This document shows positions 12,001-23,240 of a stretch of 64,000 bases of DNA, one piece after another. Both the position numbers and the translations under genes were made by a program. The DNA is from Piscicola geometra. Its lineage: Eukaryota > Annelida > Clitellata > Hirudinida > Piscicolidae. The notes under the pieces were generated by a model. That model was given only the letters and a program-made list of their open reading frames with translations. It did no database searches and was not told the DNA's origin. The first letter of the stretch is position 1, and the number at the start of each line of letters is the position of its first letter. The DNA is taken from contig OX030955.1 of the NCBI GenBank assembly GCA_943735955.1, positions 9,005,769 through 9,069,768 on the forward strand, read 5' to 3'.

Positions 12001-15000
12001 TGGTCAAGCCGAGAATCGTTACACACTTGGCTACCCGTTCACCTGAATACAGATTCAATTTCACTAGATTGATAGATCTTTCCCTGGATTAATGCATTAT
12101 TGCCTGCAAGGATGAGCGATGTCTCAAAGGTTGCCGCTCCAATCCTTCATGCCCTCGCCATTAATCTGCCTTCCTTCCTTCCTCGTTCCTTCCACCCAGT
12201 TCTTCATTCCTTCATTTCTTTGTGCTGTACTCGAGCTAGACGATTGAAAATTGACTCGTCAGATATTTTTTTGTAAAAAGAAAAAAAATTAAAAAAATTA
12301 ACAGAGGAAGTTTCATCTGATGTTGATTCAGACTTACAAACGTACACACCCATACACAGACCACTGCACACTGACAACTGTAACACCACTGACCACTTAC
12401 ACAAGATTTAAGTTATTCGACAACTCATAGTTGAATATTTTATACTTTGCATTTTCATCAGATTTGTTTTTTCCACTGTGAAAACTGATTTCTGTCAGAC
12501 AGACGTGTGTTCTTCCGTGTGTCCGTTAGATAACCTCTCGATTTAAAACTTCAAACTTTTCAGAAGGAATAAGGATGCATCAGATTAAAACAAACAGATT
12601 TGAAAGCATACAAAAGCACATTTAAAAGCACACGGATAACAAACAAACATCTAGACACATGCAAAGAAACATTTTACCATGATCATTCACAAACTACGTG
12701 ACTAAGTGTTTAAATATTCACGGCTTATAGCCATAGATCGTGGGTTCGATTCCTACACACCCTAGTAGCTTTCTATTCTTCTTGGAGAGAAGATAAACTC
12801 CGTCAAGAGAAATTTAAGTCTCGTGAACAGAAATTATGAGCAAAACATTCGTGATTTTTTTTCTTACGACTTGATCGGTTATGGGAAACTTTCACGTTTG
12901 TATTATTCACAAACGCACGTCCATATTAAAAAAGTATATACACACGCACAAACACACACAAACACGCACAAATACACACAAACACACACACGAAGCACTT
13001 AAGACACAAGTGGAGCATACATCCCTACAATAAGCAACCACACACGCTCACATTCATTTAGACATACACATACAAATACAGACCAACATGTAGACATACA
13101 TATACAAATACAGACATACATGTAGACATACACATACAAATACAGACATACATGTAGACATACACATACAAATACAGACATACAAATACAATGACAGAAA
13201 TACATACATGTAGACCAAATTGGAAAGGGTATAAATAAATAAAAGTGGAATAGGTAAAATTGAATTGAAAAAACTTAAAAGGTAATGTGAGGAAGGCAGA
13301 TAAAAAAGAATCGAAAGAAAACTTTGAATAGAAAAAAATGGAAGAAAGACTATTTTAAAAAAGGCAATAAAAGTATGAAATAGAGAAGAGAATAAGTGAG
13401 TGAGGTTGTCAATGAAGGATGCTTCGGTGTAACTGAAGCCCACTCACGGGACATGTTGGAACGTGCGTGCGTGAAGATAGCATGCAGATGCTGGAAAGAA
13501 GGAAGATCGATGGAAGATGGATGAGGAAATGGATGAAAAGTGGACGGTAGATAAAAAAGAGATGAAATAGAAAAAGAAGGGCAAAGGTTAGAACTTTGAG
13601 ATAGTGGATGGAAAAAATGAGAAAGAATGGACGATAAAATAAGATGAAATAGGATGAAGTTACGCATTTTAGAATTGGTTAGATCGATCGGAGTGGCGAG
13701 AATACATTTGAAGAAGACAGATGATTCGAGGCAGTTTAGTGTGTGAGAGATTACAAAATGGTGTGAGGTGCATGGAGAGGGTGGCCTTCTTAATGGCTTA
13801 AAATATTAAACTTTTCTAATAAACTAAAAAGCATTTGATATTTATTCTAAAGTGAAAAAAAATAGAAAAAAATATTTGGAAAATAAGGTGGAGGTGAAAA
13901 AGATCAAAAGACCTTTCAAAATGCAAAGTGAAATGTCTCAGAAGAAACTCTGGCAAGCGTAAAGGTTGAGTGAACGCCTATAAATTTTCGAGTCTTTTCT
14001 TTTTAAAACTGCGACTTCTCATAGACCGAAAGAAAGGAGCTATAAAATCTGGAAAAGTCTGATTTATAAGGCAATGACGCTCCATTTGGTCTTTGTCGAA
14101 CTTCCTCAGACGCCATTCATTTCTTGTTGACTTTGATGATGGCGCCTTTATATAATAAAAAAGCTTATTAAAAATCGGAAACTAATTCAAGAACCTAAAT
14201 GAAGATGCTTATTTTATTTGGGAGTCATTTCGCAGTCTCAGCACTTCAAGGCAGGAGCTCAAGCTTGCACTGGCACCTTGCACTCGTCTTTCGATTTCTG
14301 TTCTGAGCAAACACGCACCGCAAACTTCCTGACGTACCATCGCAAAAGCTTAGTGTATGTGCAGACTAGAGTTTTTGTATTAGAATCAAATATATATTTT
14401 TATTTTAGAATTGCTTTTATTTATTTTTTGCAATGTAAACTAAATGCTCATAAGTTGTTTCTTTCAGCTGCGTGATATAGCAAGAAACAAGGCTTTCTCC
14501 AAGATTTCTAAATCCCCCGTGATTTAAAATAATTCAAATCTTCTCTCCTTCAAAGGAAACTTCCAAAACAGCAGCCAAGCTTCCATAATAAAACCTAAAT
14601 AAGGGAGGAAAGAACGAAGAAAAGATTATTCAGAAAAAAGTACAATTTGTTCAAAAATGTTTTTACATATTTTTACAAAACATGTTTTTCGCTTGATGAT
14701 TATAATCTTTTATCAATTTTGCTAGTGGTATAAAATTCTGTATTGTAAAGAACTGGTCCTGTGTACCTAATTTAAACTGGGAAATAATTTTTTCAGTAAA
14801 AATGTTCATCTGTTAGATCATTAAAAACGCAAAATTGATTTGGCCGCAGCTGTGAAGCTATCTAAAAAAGGCATATTGATTCCAAATATCATTTTATCGA
14901 TGAATACATTTTCATAACTTTCTATAAAATCAATAAAATTTTCAAATCTAGAACCTTATTATTCTTATCACCATAGATGCGCATCATATGCCCACTCCAA

Positions 15001-18000
15001 GAGTTCAACATTGTTTTTTATCTCATCCTTAGATCACAGAACTGAAAATTTACGCCTCTGGTGCGCGCCACGGTCAGAGTTCTCGAAAACATCATTAACA
15101 AGTTCTATTTCGTCAAATTTCTAAATTCTTAAAATCTTTTTCAGGAACTTCACAACTCAAAGAGCTCCATAAGGAGCTTATATTGAGCTAATTCAACTTT
15201 AAATGTCTTGCCGCTTGTCCTGTAGCTGCAGCGTCCACCAATCAATAATTTGAGTCATTAAAAGTAATTCAGTGTTTCAAGATGCCGCATAACCTTTCCA
15301 AAAAACCACAAGTTTCAGACTCTTTCGTGGGCTTTTAACGATGCTATTGACAACTTTCAGCTAAATACCTCGATTTTTAAGCCACGCCATAAACAATGAT
15401 TACTGGAAATTATATTTTTGCATTAACTGCAGTAGATAAATTATGCGGGCTTGTACACCCGGTGCGTTGATCTTGTCGTACGCTCACAATCCACTTTCGC
15501 AATTTGCTCCATCAACTTTCACCTGAGCACTGCCACCAAATCAAAGTTTCCTGCGTGTGCGATCAGTACAGTCTCGATGGAATTTTATTTTTTGGAAGAA
15601 TTGAGTTCAGATAAATCGTCTTAAAATAATAATAATTTTATAAGCCTCTCAGCGTCATCGAAGGAACCGCAAAGGCGCATAGAAATGATTTATGCTGATA
15701 TCATTTGAAGATGTGTTTTGGATTTTTGTTGACTTAATTATTCTATTTCACAGACACTTAAAAACAATGTTTCAGGCCTGTAAATTTATTATGAATGAGT
15801 CCGTAGCATCCAAATGAGAAACTTAACTTATAATTTATTCAAATGGAACGCAGGTATGAACGATTCAAACTTTGTTTACGGCATCCCTGTCTTGCCTTGT
15901 CTCACACCATCGATTACAGCTTGTTCCCTGGCAGCTGGTATATTTTAATGGCATTCTATTTGCGAGACCGTCATTATACATCATTCCAATTAGGCAGACA
16001 TCAGCCTTCGAGCACATCTAAAATACACAAACCCATTTTTCTTTTTTTTAATAGTTATTTCCAGCATTTACATGAATGCATTGCAAACGTTAACTCTAAA
16101 TTGTATTTCTAAACCCAAATCATTCTCGAAGCTTCCCGGCGCATCCGTCTTCCATTAGCACAGACCATCCATTAATTGACTTCCTTCCGTTTCAATGGCC
16201 ACACGATCGCTTCACAGATCTTTCTTCTCATTTTTATGTCTTCACAGTGGAAGCATCGTGATGTAATGAACACATTTATGAGGAAAAACCACCTAACCAC
16301 TTTATGACTACCCCCATCCACCCCATGATATTCTTTCGACCATCAACCACTCCTCTCCGCATGTTTGCATTCTATTTGAGCGCAATGGTGCTCGTGCTCA
16401 TCAAGAACCCTTGCAATGCTAACATTCCCAGAATCGCCATAACCCTCTTCATAATAAATATCATAATAATAAATGCCTCATCATCTTCCTCTCCACCATC
16501 ATCGTCATCATGACCATCATCGTCACCATCTTCGTCGTCGCCATCTTCATCGTCACCATCCTCATCTCCACCATCATCGTCATCGTTACGAATGTAAGCC
16601 TCCAATTCACGACAAAAGTGTTGTTCCAGCACTTCCAGGCGCTTAATTGTTTCCCGCCATCCCATTAATCAGCCTAATTACTTAATTTTTATGTTCAAGC
16701 AACCCATCCCTTTCACAAACACTACAATCTACTGCTAATTGAACACCATTGTTCTAAATTATCCCTTGGATGAGTCATTTTATTTTTTCGATATTCTCTT
16801 TTTCTTATCAAAATTCCTATTAGTTGTGCCCAGCAAGCGAAAAAGTAGCATTCCTTGTGCAATCTCCCCTGATTATGTCTATTCTCAGCTTATTCTAAGA
16901 GTCTATTCCTATAGACTATTCTAAGAGTGTCTAGAATGAAAGAGTGCTTGCGATTGTTAACAAACTTGAATTGTTTTTTGTGTGCTTGCTTGCTCCAATA
17001 AAAATATAGTATGAACAATAATATAAGTAATAATAGTAAGAATATGAATATTAATTTATTCCAATTAACCTCATTATTTTTGTTGTTTTTATCAATGCTC
17101 TCATAAAACTTAATTTGACACTCCTTTATCTTCATCACCACTATCTTCATCTTCACCATCTTCATCTTCCCCATCTTCATCTTCCCCATCTTCATCTTCA
17201 CCATCTTCATCTTCACCATCTTCACCATCTTCCCCATCTTCATCACCACTATCTTCATCTTCACCATCTTCATCTCCACCATCTTCATTTTCTTCCCATT
17301 ATAACTGCCACATTTTTCCATCATTATCGACTCCATCATGCCGAGAATTTCTAAAAATAGAATGTCCTTGGGTTCGATATGTTGTAAATTTAATTCTCAC
17401 AGCGCTCCACACGAGCCTCTATCGGCCATGCAGGCACGTCATGCATATTCATTTGTCGGAATCAAAGTATTTATTATTCTTAAAATTTTTTGAATAAATT
17501 AAAATTAGAAATGAATTTTGAATGGAGATACATTCGTGGAAAAGTCAAAGAATTCTGTGAGCTTTGAAATCACCAAAGGTTTCTGTTAAAATATGCATTT
17601 GGTGAAGTGCTGAGATTTCTATAAAAGGGTTTATATGACGCATTAACTTGAATTTTTTTTATAAAAAATATTAAAGATAAGAAAAAGTCGTCTTAAACAT
17701 TGGGCTTAGCAGTTATATAAAATGCCCAGTTTTAAGAAATATTTCTTTATTGGAGTTTTATTTTTGCATTTTTAAACAAATTAAAACCAATATATTCAAA
17801 CCTAATTAAAAGTTTAAAAGAAAGACCTCGGCTGACAACATAAATCTAAATTTTATATCAGTCTCTTAATTAAAAAAATTCATTCAAAAGAGAGGACAAT
17901 GCTTGACCTAATAATAATTCCACCTTTGAAATACTCCATCTTTAAATAAGCCCAATTTTAATTATAAAAAAACTTTATAGACTTTTTTTACAATGCTTCC

Positions 18001-21000
18001 TTCAGCCCTCACCTCCAAACTCTCTTATCCATGAAGCACTTCACATCTGACATCGTTATCAAAATGGGTCAAAGGGCAGCATCCATCCCATTCCTACAAT
18101 AAGGTTACGGTTTCAGCAATGAAGCATCTAGAACATTTTTTCCTTTTTCCACAAGTCCACAACAGTCATCTCTCCACTTATGCATTAAAAGATATTTAAA
18201 CAGCCGGATATGAAATGCCTTTACATTTTTAGTTCTTTTTAAATATTAATAGTTTTTGGAGATTCTATCTTAAAATTGTTGTTGCTCTCCATTATAATTC
18301 TTGTTTTTCAAAATTCTTTCTGTTTTCTCTGTAGAGTCATTCTTGCTCTTCAAATTAAAGTTCAATGCATCTCAGCTTGACTGTCCCACCATCACTGGTC
18401 AACCCTTCCACGAATTGGTTAAAAATCACTTGTGCTCGTGCTGAAATGCAACACAAATTAAAGGATATCTTCTCAATTGAGGTAGATTAGTAAAAAATTC
18501 TGGAAGCATTTTTCACGATGGTATAATTCTGATTCACGTATCAAATTTATACTATGAACACTTTTAAAGAAACCTCAGCAGTCCTCAAATGCATATTTTA
18601 ACAACATAAACTGTCTTCACGCTATATGTCCACTTGGGATTTATTTTGAAAATTAAAATGTCGTTTCCATTGTGACATAAGATCTTTTAAATTGTGTTTA
18701 AATCACGGAGTTTTATTTTTGTTAGTCAATTCAATTTTTGTGAAAAGAATTACAACAAATACTTATTGAGAAGTTAAATAACTAAAGTCAATTTTCATTT
18801 TTATATTTTCAATTTTTTATCCAAATTTATTCGACTGAAAATACTGATAAAAGATATAAATGTTGGAATAACAAGCGAGAAGGCAAATGGCAAAGTCTGC
18901 GCGATGAGGCATCTTTCCACACCAGCCACTAAAAAAGACTTGTCTGCTCCTTCAAAAAGATGGAAAATATATGCCCGACATGTAAAGCTCTTCCGAACGA
19001 GCATCTATTCACTTTTCTTACTTTTATAAAAGTATATGAATATATTTCCTATTCGTTTCCACCATAAATGTATGCATATTTAAGAATATTTTTTATTGAG
19101 AATTTCAAACTTTTTTAAATGTACATTTTACACTGTCTTCTAAGTAAAGTCTGCTTTTATCTTCCGGAAATTGTTGTTTCATCCTTTAAAACCGAAATAA
19201 ACATTAAAGCAGCTTTTTTGCTTTTTTTATATTACAAAGAAACCGCTAAATTTTAATTTAATGAATATACTCGGTAGTTCACTTTGAGATATACAACCAA
19301 AAAAGGTAACAAATGGGAGGAAATGAGAATGTATGGCATAAAGGGGTACACACACAAAAGACGAAGAAGAACAGTCGTGGCACGTAGCTGTAGTATTGTA
19401 GGAAGCGGAAGATTCATGGCGGGATCAACTGCGCATACGAGTTTATTGTCTCAGCCATGTTGCATGCATTCACTTCACGACTGGCATTCGACACTGCTGC
19501 TAATAGAATGCCTTAAAAAATGACGTAATTTGTCGTTGCATAAAAGCAGGCATATGTGTTCGTGGCATGTCTGTCTTAATGGCTTCTTTTAATTTGTTCT
19601 ATTGCTTTTGTGACGAGCTCAAAGACGAGCTGGATTGATGGCAGCATCAAGCGACCTAAGTTCCTCTAAAGACCCCATTCATCAGCTCCTTAGACTCCAT
19701 ATAACTGCAAAAAGATCCGAAAAGCCTTTCTGCATCTTCCGAACCACGGAAATAACATACTGTAGAATAACACATAGGAAGCCGCTGCAACTCTTGAGGG
19801 AAGGAACGAAGAAGCTATTGGATGCGTGTTTCGTGGGCTGTTTAATAATGGAAAAGTTTTTCCAGGCGAAAAAACAAGTCTTCTCAGCCATCGCCATACG
19901 TATCTTGGTATCATCGTGAAAACGCATGCATGGCAAAGCATCAGTGTGGTTTTATCTACAAAACGAGAAAACTGAGTTTTCACTGAGGCGATAAAAGACA
20001 TTCTGGTCAGTCGAGTGTTGTGGCTGCATGTTGGAAGAAGCACCAGCTGTTCTCAAGCTTTCCATTAGTTTTATCATTGTTGGTCGTGAGCTCATTTAAG
20101 CAGGAATTCGTTTATAGGATTAGATAGGGCTGTAAATTCTCTTTTCCAGCTCGATTTATTGCCGGGGTTTAAGAGAATGGCAGTGGAAAGACATCCGCAT
20201 CTGTAACTCCATTTAAGAAACATTTCACTGTTTGCTTCCCATCTGTCCATCACTCCAGCGACCAGCACCACTTGCTTCTTCTGCATTTGCACCGCACAAA
20301 CAGCCATGCAGCCATGCTTTAACGAACCTATCGGCAGCATAAAGGACAGACAGGACACTTCAAGTAATGGCGCTTATTATATTTGCCAGCGGACGAGTTC
20401 CATCTGACGCGGCTTATAACTCACAGCTGGCTTATCGATACGCTGCATTCTCATTTCCGCACGGGCCAGGCGTACAACTGAACGCTAATTTCACGTAATT
20501 GCAAATCCACGTAACTTCCCAGCGGCATACACTTTATAGATTCGTGTGTAGATCCTTGCTCGAACCTCGCCCCAACATAAGTGCACAAGTATTCGATGGT
20601 GTTTTCGCACATACTCGAGCTAATCAACACCACACAAGCGTCGAATCGACTGTTTTGGGCTCTCATAATTCAATATTTGAAAGTCTCAGGCCTTGATGGC
20701 AGCCCCGTGGTGGGAGACAAGTGAGTGAAGGCTGCAAGTGAGTGAAAGTGACTTAGATGATTTATTTTACTCAAGAACTGACCACTGTCAATTAGCGTTG
20801 TTTAAACAAGAAATTTGTTTGATGCATATTGCGGCTAATGGAATCGAAAAGGTCTGAAAGCTTGTGGTGAAAAAAATTATTTTTCAAATGAATTTTTAAA
20901 CAGAATTTTTAAAGTTAACAAGAAAAAAAGTTTTAAAAAACTGTTTAAAATAATTACATAAAAAATTGTTTGAGCACAAAATTAGAAAGCTAAATATTTT

Positions 21001-23240
21001 ATACTCCAAAAGTAATGACATACTTTGAAATTTTTCTAATAAAACGCCTACAGAGAGAAAAGATGAAGTATCTTAAAAATAAAGAATCTTCAGAAAGCCC
21101 GTGCTCTTAGTTGATACAAGACATTCATCTCATTATGGAATCATTTGGAAAATTTAATATTCTATGAAATACGATGAAATTTACTCCGTTTAATGTATTT
21201 TGAACTCTTTATTTACCTTCTTATTTATTTATTTAAAACGAGAAAACTCTTCTGTTGTATTCTCCAAGACTCGTTTGATCTAAAATCTTAATATATATTT
21301 TTAACAAAAGAAGATCATGAAACTCCTATTTGGTGGCACCGATGAGCAAATCGACAAGTGATTATGAAGGGCAGCAATGAAAACATCTTTCAAACACGCT
21401 GAAGATTCATGAGGCAGCTACTTCAAAGCTTACATGCGAAGAAACGATCCGTGCCCATGTTTGAGATGATTTATGATTGTATTTCTCGATATTTTTTGGG
21501 TTTATTTTTATTTAAAATTTTGAGGTATTTAAATCTTTAAATCACCATCTCCATCATTTTTTCATTATCAATAGACATCGCAGCGCCATTGTTATCTCTA
21601 GCATCATAATTTTTGTCATTTATTCTCCTAGGTAAGTCTCATGATTGCATTCAAAATCTATTCTGCCTTTTAAATGTAAATGAGAGGAGAAGCTGAATGA
21701 AAATGAGCTGAGTATTAAATTTCTAGACACATGTAGTTGTAAGAAAAACAGATTCGTTAGAAAGAGATAATTAATGAACCGCTGATGTTTTATTATGCAG
21801 TTCCCATTAAGACAGACACTGGAGCAGACGACAAGTCTTGCCATGACGACCACCAAGTACTCGATGAAATCCACTTTTTTGTGGTGTTTTACCAGTTCAT
21901 TATGCCATTCAAAAGATCCTTCCATGAAACTAAGTTGAATGAAAATGGCTAAGAAGTTTGTGAAAAATATCTCATTTCATGTTTGATTTTCTTTCAAACC
22001 ACTTTTTCATTCCTAGGTGCATTGAGGAGTGTATGGAGTCCATATTGATAGAGAAAATGTATATCAAGTTCATTGAAAAGTTGAGTTGGTAGACATGATA
22101 GAAAAGTGGCGAACGGAAACGAACTATTGAGAATGTACTCAAGCAGAATTTTTCGTCAAACACATTCATTTTCTCACACATATGCACCCGACGTACTACA
22201 TTTGTGGACTAACTTAACTATCAATATATTTTCGAAAGGGGTTTGTATGAAATATTTATGTGTTTCACTTATAAAAAAATAATGTTTTATGAATATTTTA
22301 TTAAAATAATGAAAATAAATTTTAGCACAAAAATTCATTTTTTCAAGGTTGAGGCACTTTATTGAGGTGTTCGAAGCCTTCGACCAAAGCAACATGATTA
22401 ATAGCTTGGCGAAATATTCATAGGCTTTTGCGTCAAATTATTAAAATGATGGATAATAATCATTAATTCCATGAATAATATTAATCATAATTTGTTCAGT
22501 ATTTGTTGAACTCAGTTTTGAGGAAAAGTATTAAAATTGTTGTTGAAGTCATAGGAAAGCTAAAAACTCTCCAGGGAAATCAACATGTTTGAAAAGGCTT
22601 TTAAAGTCTTAAAGAGATTAAAAAGTTTCAACCACTGGAAAGAATGAATGTTGTTTTGAACATTTCCTTATAAACTTTCCTAGAACTTACAAAAAGCATT
22701 CTATTTTTGTTCACATAAATTATTAATCAAAAATATCTGAACTGGTTTTTTTAAAATATAAAACAAACAACGTACTAAAATTCTTCCTGTGGTGGTTTGG
22801 CCAGAGATCAACTCGCCAGCCCAGTCCTTCGCCTCAGTGACCCAGCCCACTTCCGAGTTGACTGGCTCTCCCTTCCTGTAGCCAGTCTTGCTCGCTAGTG
22901 CAACGACCGCCTTCCGCTGGCAACACAACCAGCTGAGGATGCGCCAACTGAGCACGAGGAAGAGGCCTCCGAAGAGTGTGATGAAGCTGGAGCACAGAAA
23001 GGCGTACCAATGGCGGTCCGACAGGCATTTGATGTCGCTCTCGCTGGGTGCGTAGAGGTGATTGCGAGAACCCTCGTCCTTTTGGTAGTTTTGAAGGTGT
23101 TGGTAGTAGTGGTTGTTGTGGTCTGGCGACTGCGGGGGCGTCTGTTGGGACGAGCGGTATGCGCGGAAGATGTAGAAGTCGTGCGGGAGGGCTGCTGGAG
23201 AGGGTCGTTGTTCGCTGGGCAGGTCATCCTCCCCTTGCAT
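1922..23240 (-). CDS. slo: BK (Slo1) calcium- and voltage-activated K+ channel, 5' 13 exons, partial
   Basis: Pore-forming alpha subunit of the large-conductance K+ channel, a plasma-membrane tetramer opened by depolarisation and cytosolic Ca2+. Exons on the minus strand, 5' to 3': 22776-23240, 11075-11136, 10435-10531, 8889-9000, 8508-8595, 8308-8371, 8069-8149, 7438-7527, 5940-6031, 5539-5649, 4496-4601, 3695-3847, 1922-2077. All junctions are GT-AG and every phase joins, giving 559 codons. Landmarks by residue: S0 about 78-102, S1 156-175, S4 with LRFTRALRL at 247-255, filter TVGYGD at 328-333, RCK1 from HIVLCGH at 385 to the [13 protein letters not shown] block. Start chosen as the only Met in the S0 exon frame after an upstream in-frame stop. 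The rest of RCK1, RCK2 and the Ca2+ bowl are not in the window. Family assignment is very secure; the 3' end is lost at the window edge. Confidence 0.96.
2764..2958 (-). repeat. tRNA-derived SINE-like element, subfamily 2, copy A
   Basis: On the minus strand the element opens with a tRNA-like head (GTGAACGGGTGGCCGAGG), has a perfect polymerase III B box (GGTTCGATTCC) and continues with a non-tRNA body starting CACCCTAGTAGCTTTC and ending near TACGACTTGACC. The same body recurs at 12719-12898. The anticodon arm is not a proper stem, so this is not a functional tRNA. It lies in a BK intron in sense orientation. Confidence 0.72.
3222..3270. repeat. Perfect 24-bp inverted repeat (hairpin)
   Basis: Arms 3222-3245 and 3247-3270 are perfectly complementary around a single central A. 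Pairing resumes for four more bases after a one-base bulge. The motif TGATACA recurs in both arms and in the short palindrome just downstream at 3275-3289. It is non-coding, within BK intron 12. It could be a small MITE or a remnant of a hairpin-ended element. Confidence 0.7.
3608..3683. repeat. 24-bp minisatellite, three copies
   Basis: Three near-identical units built on CATAACAATCATAAGCAC lie immediately inside the intron, about 10 bp downstream of the BK exon 12 donor (minus strand). Confidence 0.75.
4805..5452. repeat. Two arrays of an AAAACGAAAATAAAAACT repeat flanking 350 bp of unique AT-rich DNA
   Basis: Units of roughly 36-40 bp with the core CAAAACGAAAACGAAAATAA repeat at about 4808-4930 and again at about 5283-5450. 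The sequence between them (4931-5282) is AT-rich and unlike the unit. The whole block lies in the BK intron between exons 10 and 11. Confidence 0.65.
6268..6358 (-). tRNA. tRNA-Lys(UUU) with a 19-nt intron
   Basis: Read on the minus strand: acceptor stem GCCCGGT pairs with ATCGGGC, D-arm GCTC/GAGC, anticodon stem TCAGA/TCTGA, anticodon TTT in loop CTTTTA, and T-arm ATGGG-TTCGAGT-CCCAT. The acceptor, D, anticodon-arm and T sections account for 72 nt. The remaining 19 nt sit between positions 37 and 38, the canonical place for a tRNA intron. The gene lies inside the BK intron between exons 8 and 9, on the same strand as the host. A run of T at the minus-strand 3' side (forward AAAAAT at 6261-6266) can serve as the polymerase III terminator. 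Confidence 0.88.
7438..8149 (-). CDS. slo: BK channel exons 7-8: pore helix, selectivity filter and S6
   Basis: Exon 8069-8149 encodes the turret and pore helix ([26 protein letters not shown]). Exon 7438-7527 encodes [10 protein letters not shown], the K+ selectivity filter, followed by S6 ([12 protein letters not shown]). Junction phase is 0. The intron between them is 541 bp and holds no recognisable alternative pore exon. The filter is canonical, so a conducting K+ pore is expected. Confidence 0.96.
8308..11136 (-). CDS. slo: BK channel exons 2-6: voltage-sensor S1-S5
   Basis: Exon 11075-11136 encodes S1 ([20 protein letters not shown]). Exon 10435-10531 encodes the S1-S2 loop and S2 ([15 protein letters not shown]). 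Exon 8889-9000 encodes S2-S3 ([24 protein letters not shown]). Exon 8508-8595 encodes S4 with Arg at residues 248, 251 and 254. Exon 8308-8371 encodes S5 ([18 protein letters not shown]). Phases 0/2/0/1/2/0 join exactly. Exon 5 has an AAG acceptor with a poor pyrimidine tract. Confidence 0.94.
11862..12043 (-). repeat. tRNA-derived SINE-like element, subfamily 1, copy a
   Basis: On the minus strand it starts GTGAACGGGTAGCCAAGTG (tRNA-like head with an A-box-like segment), carries a B-box-like stretch near CCTAGAGTCGAGTGC, and ends GTTATGCGCCACTATAAT followed by a TTATT-rich tail. It aligns along its length with the element at 30680-30872. Confidence 0.72.
12719..12898 (+). repeat. tRNA-derived SINE-like element, subfamily 2, copy B (5' truncated)
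   Basis: Contains the B box GGTTCGATTCC, the body start CACCCTAGTAGCTTTC and the end motif TACGACTTGATCGG, matching the minus-strand element at 2764-2958. The tRNA-like head is incomplete at its 5' end. Confidence 0.68.
13060..13205. repeat. About 32-bp minisatellite (ACATACACATACAAATACAG)
   Basis: Four to five imperfect units of ACATACACATACAAATACAG followed by ACATACATGTAG. The minus-strand open frames across it (Tyr/Val/Cys-rich) are repeat artefacts. Confidence 0.8.
16461..17293. repeat. Two GAT/CTT-rich tandem arrays
   Basis: Arrays at about 16461-16575 (CATCATCGTCACCATCTTCG type) and 17131-17293 (ATCTTCATCTTCACC type, units of 12-18 bp). On the minus strand they give Asp/Gly- or Lys/Met-rich open frames without flanking protein sequence, so I read them as simple repeats. 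Confidence 0.75.
22776..23240 (-). CDS. slo: BK channel exon 1: extracellular N-terminus, S0 and S0-S1 loop
   Basis: Encodes residues 1-155. About 75 mostly polar residues, rich in Ser, Pro, Gln and His, precede S0 ([15 protein letters not shown]...). The S0-S1 linker ends in the family hallmark [20 protein letters not shown]. Donor GTACGT lies at 22770-22775 on the minus strand. An in-frame TGA lies upstream of the Met with no other Met between, which supports the start. The N-terminus is moderately long for a Slo1 and its sequence is not conserved in any way I recognise; a 5' non-coding exon could lie further upstream. Confidence 0.93.

Larger units (their letters stand above)
11137..22775 (-). 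other. BK gene intron 1 (11.6 kb)
   Basis: Separates the S0 exon from the S1 exon. It holds SINE-like copies at 11862-12043 and 12719-12898, a 32-bp minisatellite at about 13060-13205, GAT/CTT-rich arrays at 16461-16575 and 17131-17293, and a less AT-rich stretch at about 19300-20700. I found no further Slo1 exon in it. Open frames here are short and lack codon structure or family similarity. Confidence 0.7.

Noticed and set aside
13054..13667. Minus-strand open frames rich in Tyr/Val/Cys and Phe/Leu/Ser
   Set aside because: They follow a 32-bp minisatellite and AT-rich sequence; no domain seen.
16372..16665. Asp/Gly-rich minus-strand open frame
   Set aside because: Composition comes from a GAT/GAC simple repeat; no domain, splice context or similarity.
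16890..17339. Lys/Met-rich minus-strand open frame of 149 codons
   Set aside because: The core is the CTTCATCTTCACCAT array; the remainder is AT-rich non-coding sequence.
19635..20358. Several overlapping open frames of 84-117 codons in the less AT-rich patch of BK intron 1
   Set aside because: No recognisable family, no convincing splice structure, and frames on both strands overlap. Kept only as a compositional finding.
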